Of a stretch of 64,000 nt of DNA, positions 12,284 to 24,200 are shown in pieces. The number at the start of each line of letters is the position of its first letter. Positions within the stretch are counted from its first letter, which is position 1. The notes under the pieces were generated by a model. It ran no database searches, was not told the DNA's origin, and saw nothing but the letters and a program-made list of their open reading frames with translations. The position numbers were made by a program, and so were the translations under genes. Origin of the DNA: Leuctra nigra (taxonomy: Eukaryota > Arthropoda > Insecta > Plecoptera > Leuctridae); the NCBI GenBank assembly GCA_934045905.1, contig OW203764.1:35009629-35073628 (forward strand), given 5' to 3'.

Positions 12284-15200
12284 TTAGGGGCCCATGCCCG
12301 TGGCGAATGGGGCGCTGGAGTAGGTCGGGACCTGGACCACTCCGCGAGTGCTGAAAGAAAACATTAAAAATCGTGAGAATCGTATTTTACCAATGTCGAT
12401 TGTCCCGCACATTGTTTTGACTTCCAAAATGGGTAGATTTCGCTAAATATCTGTTTCTACTAAACATCTTTTGCAATGACATTATAATCTCATACCCCCT
12501 GGAATCCCTTAGCCTATAGTATCTTTCGTCAGGAATCGGCTAAATGGGAGTACCTATGGTTTCTTCACCTCCTTCTCAATAAAAGTAATACTTAATTATA
12601 AATAACGCACCTTGAAATAAAAAAATATTTTTTATATACCTACAGAAACTGTGACTAATTTAAAAACATACTACCTTGGAAGGGCAGGAAAAGGAACAAG
12701 AGCACAGGGTTGGTGGGGAGGCGGAAGGGTGTCCGAAAAAATCTTCACAAAGATATTATTTCCCAGAACACTCGGTGTTTTACCATTACTGAAATTTAAT
12801 TCCGGGACGTATTTCCTCAGTTGACATTAATCTCAGACTACATTGATAGCAGTTTTTTTTAGCTATGCCGCAGTACATAATAATGGTAATACACCAGATT
12901 TTCCCAAAGTGAACTGAAGATTAAACTAATGATAATATGGTCCCTAAGCAAAGTTCTGTCTTCGAGATGCTTAAGAGGGCTGAGTAGTGAGCGTGGCCTC
13001 GAAGAGTTTTTTAATCGATTTTTATCAATATCTTTTACCAATGTAATTGTTAACAAAATAGGACATTGTACGCGTATTCAGAACAGTTCAATGAAAATAA
13101 TTTCATAGTTTAGAATAAGTTATTAGTTTAATTTTGTCCAACAGATGTTTAATACCATAATTTTACTAATTTTCGGGCACTAAACATCTGTAGAACAAAG
13201 TAAATCTAATAAACCATTCCAACCTATGAAATTGTTTTCATTGAACAGTTCTGAAGACGCATACAAAGCCTTATTTTGTTAACTAGGAAAACGCTCTGTG
13301 TAACGCGTTGATAAGCGAGCACGGATACGTGCAACATCTCGAACCATAATCAATAATATACGTAAAACAATTGAAATCTAGAAGCACGATCCATTAAATT
13401 ATATTAAAAAAATGAATTTGCTTCTCATTGCAAGTAACACTACACTCATGTGTATTTATTGGAATATTTAGGTATTATGGATTAATACAAAATAAAAATA
13501 CATAGATTCAATCCACAAAATAGACCATTATCTAAGTGCTAATATGAGCAAACCTAATTTAAGAAATATTATCCAAACAGACCGTTCCGTTTAATAGAGC
13601 TTACCTAACACATTGCTTACCTAACATAAACCTAACTCGTTGGATCTATAAGAAACATATCGACTAAATAAATAAAATATTTTATAAAATTAATTTCAAT
13701 TAACAACTAACCAAACTGTTTCTACAATCAAGCAGACTTGCCGGTCTACAAATAATAAGCTCAACCTTTAAAAGGATTTAAAGTAAGACTGCATGTTAAA
13801 ACTCTTATAATAACCTATACCTACATTAATTACATCTTCTTCAAGAAAATAATATAAAACCTAAGTATAACCTAGCAGGTATTGCTATAACTATATATCA
13901 TACCGTAAAACGTATTCTAACAATAAAATAGATATAGACGTTGGGCAGCTGCTTGCTTCCGAGCTGTTTTGAATGGGGCGCATCGAGCGGCCGCAACGGA
14001 CTCCTCGAACCTACAATGCTATTTATATGGGAAAACATGATTTTTTTTTTATTTATGGACGGATCTTTCTCAAAAACTATACAGGTCTAAGTTAGTATGA
14101 GATGAAGGTGTGTGCAAAATTTCAGATCGATACGTTGACCGGTGCGACGTGGGTTGAACCAGCAAAAAAAAAAAACAAAAAAAAAAAAACACACACACAG
14201 AGAAAGTGCCGCAAGAGTCAAGTGGAGACGCTCGCTCCGCTCGCTTAACAATTACATTGGTAAAAGATATTGATAAAAATCGATTAAAAAACTCTTCAAG
14301 TGGATTATCTCGACCGCGCTGGACTGACCTTGTACTTGCACTGTTGCCCATGAGAATAGTGCGACCTCCATGGAACAGACAAACGCCGCCAATAACTGAC
14401 GACGCTGGCGGACAAGCCCAGCCATAGAAACCCGTGGCACTGTTGATGGACTCCGTGAAGTACACCGCAGAGCGCCAATGGTTGCAGAAGAGGTAGTTGC
14501 TGGCTGGAAGGAGTGGGAACATATCTTCAGTTTCTATGAGGTAATGACTCATGCAGTTCGTGGTTTTAATTTGCCCTAAACTTATTACAGAATTAAAACT
14601 CATAGAGACGTTGAAAAGCACATTCGAGTCGCGAAGACAAACTACAAATCGTAAATTTGATCAGATTTCTTTAGGGTGCTGCAAGCGCGAGCGATTTTGC
14701 TGCTTTTTGTAGAGTTTTTTTGCGATACGATTGGAGACGAAATGGGTAGACCAAATATTTGAAATTTTAATCGTGATTAGATAGAAGACAAACTTAGGGT
14801 TATCCCTTGGTACATTTGTAATTTTTTGTTTCGTTAATTAGTAATAATTAGTGGATTTTTGGTGAAAAATTAGCTATTTTCTTGTCTCCCTGGGCGCCGT
14901 ATAAAATTAAAATTAAAAAATATGCCAAGTGATAACCCTAAGTTTGTATTTCATCTTATCATGATTAAAATTTCAAATTTGAGATCAAGTAAACTGGTTT
15001 GGTCTCCAATCGTATCGCAAATTTCATAGTTTTGCGCGGTTTTGTTGAATAACCGGCGCCTAATTAACGATGCAATAAGCAAAAATGAAAAAGTGTTACT
15101 AATATATAATCAGACTGATCATGTGAACATCCTGTAAAAGTTACACTCACTTTTGAAACAATTTTTCTCTCTCAATTTTCTAAAACGGCCGAGCGCTAGT

Positions 15201-18200
15201 ATCACCTTAAATTATGAGCAATATTTTTTAATATTCCTCATAAAAAATAATACAAACACGTGTCGAGCCTCAAGTTTACTTTGATCGTGCACGAGTTTCC
15301 GAACTGTTGACAGTGTGGTGCAAAGTCTGACGCTGGGTTCCCATACTTCGCATCGAATTCGCTTCCGGTTCGCTTCGCTTTCGCAAAATGGCTACCTTTT
15401 AACAAAGGAAATCGTCCATGTTTACATTCGCATGTTCACTTGTTTCGGTTTCGTTTCGGTTTCGTCAAAGTTAAAATTGGCTCAACTATAACGAAACCGA
15501 AACACGGGAACAAGCGAATGTAAACATGGACGATTTCAATGACTAGATGCTCGGATCTATTGGAAAACTAAACTAGCAGTGGAGTCAGGAAGATATGCAA
15601 TGAGGGATGTATAACGCCTCGTCAATTCGTCTGGATTCATCTGAAAGTTAAGTTTGCTTACTTGGGTCCCAGATCGGACATCCCGGCTGAATGAAACCCC
15701 CGTTGACATAAAAGTCGACGTGTCCGGAGGTGACGAGGTTGGGGAGGTTGGTGTGGATGACGTCGACGAAGGAGGCGAGGCTGGGTTGAAGTCGACCGGC
15801 GAAGTCGAACGTGAACGACCAGTCGGCGGGATCCAGACCTGTACATCGACAAGTACATACATGACTGTACATGTACATCGACAAGCATAGTCATCTCCAT
15901 ATGTCATGATAAAAGCCGCAGCGATAAAAACCAGTCTTGCAAATCGCCTCTATGTATACAAATATCTATATTTTAGACACCTTATGCTTCCTCTGTGTAC
16001 GACTGGTAGTCGCGATAGGGGTACGTTTTATCAGGACATATAGAGGTGACTACATGTACCTGAAATGTCTTGCTCTCGCGGAATCATCATTGAAGTTCAA
16101 ACACGACTTAATTTTGTGAGTTTGCCAACTACAATAATTCAACACACATAACGGGATATGATGGTAATCAAGAGAATGAATTACAATATTTATCAAGAAT
16201 TCAAAATAGAACATAGGGGAATATTTGCCGATATTTGACCGGCGCCTTAAATGGACCGGAGCTTATATTTTCTCTTCTGATCGTGTTCTAAGACGAAGGT
16301 CTAACTCTCTAGGTCTAACCACTCCGGCACTCTCCACTACTATAATCGCACGAGAAATAAGCCCCGGTCCATTTTTAGCGTCAAAGTCTTCACAAATCAC
16401 CACCTCCTGACCTCCTGACCAGACCTCCTGTACTCACCCGTGATCCTCGGCAAGAGGTTGGGCAAGACGGCGTTCCCGGTGTGTCCGGCGACCTGCGCGC
16501 CGATACTGTGCCCGATGACGTGGATGTCGGAGGCGCCGGCTTCATGGAGGGCGGTGACCAGACCTCCTGTACTCACCCGTGATCCTCGGCAAGAGGTTGG
16601 GCAAGACGGCGTTCCCGGTGTGTCCGGCGACCTGCGCGCCGATACTATGCCCGATGACGTGGATGTCGGCTTCATGGAGGGCGGTGACCAGACCCACTGT
16701 ACTCACCCGTGATCCTCGGCAAGAGGTTCGGCAAGACGGCGTTCCCGGTGTGTCCGGCGACCTGCGCGCCGATACTGTGCCCGATGACGTGGATGTCGGA
16801 GGCGCCGGCTTCATGGAGGGCGGTGACCAGACCTCCTGTACTCACCCGTGATCCTCAGCAAGAGGTTCGGCAAGACGGCGTTCCCGGTGTGTCCGGCGAC
16901 CTGCGCGCCGATACTATGCCCGATGACGTGGATGTCGGAGGCGCCGGCTTCATGGAGGGCGGTGACCAGACCTCCTGTACTCACCCGTGATCCTCGGCAA
17001 GAGGTTCGGCAAGACGGCGTTCCCGGTGTGTCCGGCGACCTGCGCGCCGATACTATGCCCGATGACGTGGATGTCGGAGGCGCCGGCTTGACGGAACGCG
17101 CTGACCAGACCTCCTGTACATATCCCGACGTGCTTGGCGTTGATCGTCGCCGTCGGGTAGCAGAGCAAGCTTCCGCCCTTGGCCAGGAACTGCCAGTCCA
17201 CGATGATCACGTTGTAGTCACCTTTCTTCAGGAACTCTGTGCGAAAACATTGGATTGTTACTTTTTTACAATTGTAATTACGGCACACTGTTCTGCAACT
17301 AAGCTAGTGGCGGCAATGATTGGCGGCGGAATGATTGGGATAATGTTAGATGAATGTTAGATGAAAGCTGAAGTTGGAAGTATGGAAGAAGGCCGTTGTA
17401 GATTATTATGTAACATTCCGAGATTTTGATTCTTGATTGAGGAAACAACAAAAATCCTCAATTTGAGAAGGAAGAACTAAAATAAATTATTTGTCAAAAT
17501 CTATTGACGCAACAATTTTGTATACAATCATAGAAAATAGTGGTATTATATAATTCATTAGATTGATTGTATACCAAGCTTTAGTTTCTAAAATGTTGTG
17601 ATAAGGACAAAATGGATACCGCGTTGCGTGATGTCACACAACTCTAACTCACCGTCGCGCATGGCAAGAAAGTGCCAGTTGTCCGCGCTGCCGTTCAGCC
17701 CATGGATGATGATCTTGGTGGGTTTGGAGGCGACAAAGTTCGAGGACGTCAGATTGTTCACATTTAAGTCGATCACTTGACTAGCAGTCGGGTTTGACCT
17801 TGAACACCAGCCAGAACAAACTGAACACGTTGTACACCAGGCAAATCGTAAAACGGTTTTTGAACGAAACGGATTGGCTGCTAGTCAGGTTCCTTGACAA
17901 TCTGTCCTTTTTAGTATCAATGTAATCAGAGCTCACCTACCAAAGGTAGATGACGAGTTAGCATAGACTTCATCGGATGATGCCATCACATTTTTTCCAG
18001 CCAATCCATTTCTTTCAAATACCGCTTTATCATTTGCGTAGTGTACATTGAACTCAGAACAAAATCATTTGTTTTGTGTGTCATCAGTCATGTCATTCCT
18101 CGAGTCCAGTCAGTGGCACTTGTTCTAGACTATCATTGTCGGTACTCGGTAACATGTCGCTCTGATACTCTGTCGCTCAGAGTTTCCCAGAGTTGGAGGC

Positions 18201-21200
18201 GAAAATAGCGCTTCAGCATGAAGATGAAACCAAGGACAAGTCCAGAAACACGTTTTTAGCCAACGAGTGCATAAGCTTTAGATCAATCAAAGTGACGACC
18301 AAAGTGGTGATCCACAGTCGAGTTGCATTTAAAGTGCGGATTATTCTAATTGCTAATCAGAGAGACAATTACAATATAACATAATTACATCATGAAACAA
18401 TATTCTTCTGTTTCAGATTATTATACCTATAAGATCTGATTACAAAGTAGATTCTTTATGTTTCTCACTTTTATCATAAAATTATATAAACTATAGTTAC
18501 TGCATTATTTCTACAACTTATAGCGTTAGTTACGATTAGCCCTCATGTGACGCAATGATAATCAATAGGTCGGACAAGCGATGCTAAAAAATTAAAAATA
18601 GCCAATCAAGAAAGAAATTTGTGTCCGACTTTCCACTGCACACTTGAGTTGTCAATCTATTTAAAGATTCGTAACAAACGCTATACCTGCTAGGTATAGT
18701 GGTGCCTAACCATTTTCAATACTTTTTGACCCGTCACACTTATGTAAAACTGATGTCCTCTAATCTCTGAGCCCATGTAAATTTTAATAGGCATTAAACA
18801 TCAATATTGCTCCTCAAGACCTTAATCTCTCCTGAATTTAATTTAAAATTAATAACGTTTAAGATATCAAGAGTTGGTTTCATGTGAAATTATAAGAATG
18901 TAATCTAAAAGTTTCGGAAATGATTAAAGTTTAGTAATTGCGACTTTAATAAGGACGTGTAGCTGTGCGTTCTAAATCGGCTAGTGGGACGCTTCCCTGC
19001 GTCAAGGAATTATGAGATATTTCCTGCCTTTAGTACACTATTGGGCGAAAAACGCAATATATTGTATTATTGGTGTCAATTGTAATGTTGTAAATGAAGT
19101 ATTCAGTCTCTTTGTGACAGAAGCTCATGCTGAGGGTTTAATTTGGAGTTGGACCAAATATGATCCCTCGCGAAATTACCTGTAAAAATGTCTATCTATA
19201 GCAGGGGTTGGCAACCTTTTTTGGTGAAGGAGCCAATTTCCCAAAAATTAATAAATTAGACAATAATGGTAGCCGCAGTAGAGGCAATCAAACACAGAAT
19301 TTAATAATAGGAGTAACTAGTTTATTTTGATATTTTGACGAAGTCCCCCAGTTGTTACCCCGCAGGGCGTTTTTTAAAAGAATTTCGACAATTTAAATGT
19401 GATTCTGGGACTATAAAATGAACAAATTGAATCAAATAACCTTCCAATTGTTGCCCCGCATTGCATTTTTCTTTTAGAATTTCATCAAGTTTAAAGTGAT
19501 TCTGGGACTTAACAAATTGAATCAAATAACCTTCTAATTGTTGCCCCGCAGGTCGTTTTTTTTTAGAATTTCAACAATTTATAAGTGATTCTGGGACTCT
19601 AAAATGAACCAACTTAAATTATAACCTTCCCCACACTGCCCCACACTGGCGCATGCCCAGCCCATGCCCTCCCTTGAATTTGCGGTCCCCTCGGACCAGC
19701 CTTCCCCCTCGAAATGGTGATCCCCCTGAAATCGGGTTTCTCCGGCCCGAATCCTCACACCCCCGGTCCGTCCCCATTCCGGCCTGGCCTTTCCACCAGT
19801 GCTGGACTCCCCCGGATCGGGCCCGTTAGGTCGAACCCTCCTTATAGCCTATAGCCCATAGCATACCTTTTTGTAGTTAAATATAAAAATTAATGTGCGC
19901 TATATAACCTCGTCGTTGACGCTCCGTTAAACCAAAATATCTATCTTTATTTAAATTATAACGAGACATCCAAGAACCACCGAGGCGCCGCAGGTTGCCG
20001 ACCCCTGATCTAGAGTATACACTATATTACTCCGTATTCAATGTCAGATTGTTACTTGGAACTCTTCGAAAAGATTGAACAGATAATGAAAACCCAAGCA
20101 CAGTTTGACTTGCGACCCTCAAGCATTGGAAATGAAGAGGACTCGATATTTGAGCCGTGTCATGCCGTGATTGCTTCGTGACGAATGAAAAGTATCGAAC
20201 ATGTTACCTGGTGAAGAGATTAAAGATGACGTAATCAGAATCTGGGCACGCGGACGCCGAGCTGACGACTGGGCAGTAGCCCACATAGTTGATAGTCACA
20301 GCGCACTGGGCAGGAGCGAGCAACCCGCAACATGTCAACACTGTAAATCACCATGCGAAGAAGCTAATGGATTAACAGTTGTTATGACTAGGAAAACGCT
20401 CTGAGTAACGCGTTGATGAGCGAGCACGGATACGCGGAACACCTCGAACCGAAATTATGTCTATCGAAAATATCATTAAAAGCCAATAAATCTTGAATTT
20501 CGTCAGACTTGAATAAAAATCTCTAAATATTCCTAAAATGTTAGTATCAACCCTTATGATGGAACTGTTCCTTGTTAATATTCAAAAATCACAGGATCTC
20601 TTTAAAAAAATATACCTGGGACCACTCAAATCATATGATATTAGTGTGTACACAATATCAGATCAATCTGTTGAACGGTCATTATTAGTTTCATTTCGTT
20701 TGAAACTTTCTGCTCTAACTACCTTGCCTTGAACTGAAGATTCGAAGTCGCCGTGAATTTGACAGCCAACACGCAAAATGTCACTAAAATTACAAAACCT
20801 TTTGAAAATAACTACAGATTTGACTGAAAATTGGCAAAAATACCTTAAATGTTGGTACCAATGACCATGCAAAGTTTTTAGTTGATCGGTCAATCGGTTC
20901 TAGTTTAAATTTCAAAAATCATAGGAAAAATGGTTTCAAATTTGAACCAAGGGGTGGATTTGGCTGAAATTTATTATGATTAGGTACAATGTTGGTTGCA
21001 ATGTCTTTGCTTAATTTCAAATTGATCAAACCAACCAATCGAAAGATAATTTTTTTAAAATTTGCACCAATCAGGGGATTTCAAAAAAATTAGGGTCTGC
21101 AACAATCAGAAATGTTACGTACTTGTGTGCAAAATTTCAGCTCGATCGAAGAAAAACTCTGACCTGTATATCGTCAGTAACAGAAAAAAAAAAAAAAAAA

Positions 21201-24200
21201 AAAAAACAACAGAGGTCCGTGCCAAAAGAGCCAAAAGGAGACGCTCGCTTCGCTCGCTCAATGATAAGTGTAAAGTGTCCGACCGAACCGGGGCTCGAAC
21301 CCGATGATAGCGAGATAGTGATATTGAAGAATATGTCAGGATGGACGGAAGGAGGCGGTCGTGGAATAATTGTATAGGGAACCTATCCAGCATTTTACTG
21401 AAGACAACAGCCGCGGGAATCGAATCCGGGATATCTGAGAGTTACTACCTGAGCTACTTTCTCTGTGGGTGAGTGGGAGGAAGATGGGAGATGGAGGAAG
21501 GGAACGTGTCTCTTGCGCGGGAATCGAACCCCGGATATCTGAGAGTTACTACCTGAGCTACTTTCTCTGTGGGTGAGTGGGAGGAAGATGGGAGATGGAG
21601 GAAGGGAACGTGTCTCTTGCGCGGGAATCGAACCCCGGATATCTGAGAGTTACTACCTGAGCTACTTTCTCTGTGGGTGAGTGGGAGGAAGATGGGAGAT
21701 GGAGGAAGGGAACGTGTCTCTTGCGCGGGAATCGAACCCGGGATATCTGAGAGTTACTACCTGAGCTACTTGCTCTGTGGGTGAGTGGGAGGAAGATGGG
21801 ATGACGTGTCTTTTGCGCCGGAAGCATTCAGTCATGGGGGTAATAAGAAAAGAAAATAGTATACGTCAACAGTGTTGGAACAGATTTTGAAATTAATCTT
21901 GTAAATGTGCAGTTACAAATACAATTCAATTCAATTCAATTATCTTTATTTGCTTAAAATACAAATATTTTAATTCATTAAAATTGTTATTACTGTGTAA
22001 AGAAATTTACTCTGATTACAGCAATATATATATATTGTCAATATAAAAAAATACATGCAATTGTTAGGGACGTTTGAAAACTTGTGTTTTCTTGAGCTGA
22101 CCAAAACACGCTCTGACGTCACTTTGAGCTATGTGACGTCCCTTTGACGTCACTCTGAATGTTGTTTTGGTCCGGTGTCCATGGCTTGACAACACAAGGG
22201 TGGGATGACGTAGGCAGGAGAAAAGATGGCGCCGGCGCGTTTCAAATGCACATTGAAAATGGCAATATTTGAACAATCATAACTTTTACATTTATGCACG
22301 ATTTAAAAATAAAATAAATGTATTCGTGTTGTTTAGTAGAACCAATAAAAAATATTTAAAGATCTGATAAGAATTCCCTATTGTGCTAAAGCAACCCACA
22401 TTCTACTTAGAACTTGTGCTCTAGTTACTCACATTCTACTCAATTAGTGACGTACCGTCGCGTATCGCATTCAGATGGGGGAAAGGGATAAGGGGCACGG
22501 GTGATAATCAACTGAAGTGTGATGTCACGCCTTGTTTCCATATTATATATTAAGGCGATTCGAGCGATACCACGTGACTAAAAGTATAAATCACGTTATT
22601 GGCCGAACTACTGCACTCAAAGAGGAGAGAGGGCATTTTTCTTATTTAGTAAGTGATTTTACAATTCACTGAGTCCTTTTTTTACACATTATTGTTGTAC
22701 CATAAATTTTTGACTTTTTTATTTTTGAAAATAAACATATTTACTATTGCCACGCCACAAGCCCTGCCATTCACACTACAGACTTCCTTAAGGGTTCATT
22801 TTGTTCACAAAGAATGGGCGGATGTCATGACGGCCCCCAAATTTCGATAACTTCATTCCTACTTTGACTGTAGCTTCTACCGGTCCGGTACGTTGTATAT
22901 TTTTTTGTATAAATTGAAACAAAAAATTAGAAAAGGAGGCCGTCAGCCCATAACTAGATACCTAATAAATATTCTCTGCAAGTTTCGTGTCATTCAGATA
23001 AACGGTTTTGTCTATGAGATGTCTAAAGTAACGTGCATTTTACACATTTGAAAACGTCACGGATTTTTTTGTGGCCCCCAAAAACGACTAAATTGTCACT
23101 TGAAATCATATTTTACCAGCTCCCTCTTGCGAAATATGAAGCAAATTAATTGAGCGAGCGAAGCGAGCGTCTCCTTTTGGCTCTTTTGCCACGGGCCTCT
23201 GATTTTTTTTGTTTTTGTTTGCTAAATGGAGCAATAGAAGTCGCACCTTTTCACCGATCGACCTGAAATTTTGTACACATGTGGAGACAACCTTTTCTGT
23301 TTGCAGACCCTAAATTTTTTTGTAATTCATTTATTGGTTAAAATTTAAATAAACATCTCCTGATAGGTTGAAAAATGAAAATGGTCTTCGATAAATGTGA
23401 TCTAACTCATATTTTGCATGGTCAGTCAGACCAACATTGTCTCTTATTTTACAATTTTTCATCCTAATCAGTTAAGAACTTATGAACTTATTGACATTTT
23501 AAATGTCTGTCAGATATGAAGTATCGAAATGAATGTTTTCCAGTGCCAATTGAATTAAATTGATTTGCTTTATGTAACATGGTGCTTAGATGCTATTTTC
23601 AAGTTTCGATGAAAAGCATAATATACTTTTATGTTGAATGGTTCATATTTCAATTCAATATGGATGTATATGTTTTATGTGCGTTGTATACGCATTTCCT
23701 GTTTTAGAATTTGCACATACCCGTGCTCGCTCATCAACGCGTTATACTGAGCGTTTTCCTAGTATTTAATTTTTTCGGTCGAATTGCCTTAAGAATTTCT
23801 TTCCTTTTTTAAGTTAACTTCTTCTTTTTCTTCTCTCTTGTCCTTGTCTCTTAATGCATCTTATCCTTCCACCTCTTTCTTGATCTCCCCACTTTTCTAT
23901 TTACTATTGTCCAAAAATAATAAATCAGTTTTAAATAAAATTCATTTTGAGGGGGAGGGGGCAGGGGTGTATTTGGGAACATGATCAAGTATGACAAGAG
24001 ATTGTTCGGGCTAAGAGTTAACTATTTTTCTCACATTAGGTAGGTACCTCAAACGATTCAATGGATTCAATAAAATTGTCGTCCTGTAATTATCTCATTG
24101 TTTCTTCTGTACCATCATTGGTATTCAAAACTTCCTAAAATACCCTTTTATTTTGACAAATTTTGATAAATATGCACACCTCATTACATGATCAAACATG

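Noticed and set aside
17937..18052. A 116-nt open stretch with acceptor and GTGAGC donor, in phase with lipase 2 exon 3
   Set aside because: Its residues do not fit the family and its start phase does not match exon 1. The segment 20208-20340 fits both phases and carries [13 protein letters not shown], so it is the real exon 2.
21184..21205. Poly-A tail of a retroposed gene
   Set aside because: The A run is internal to an E1 copy and occurs at the same place in other E1 copies (43980, 14165).
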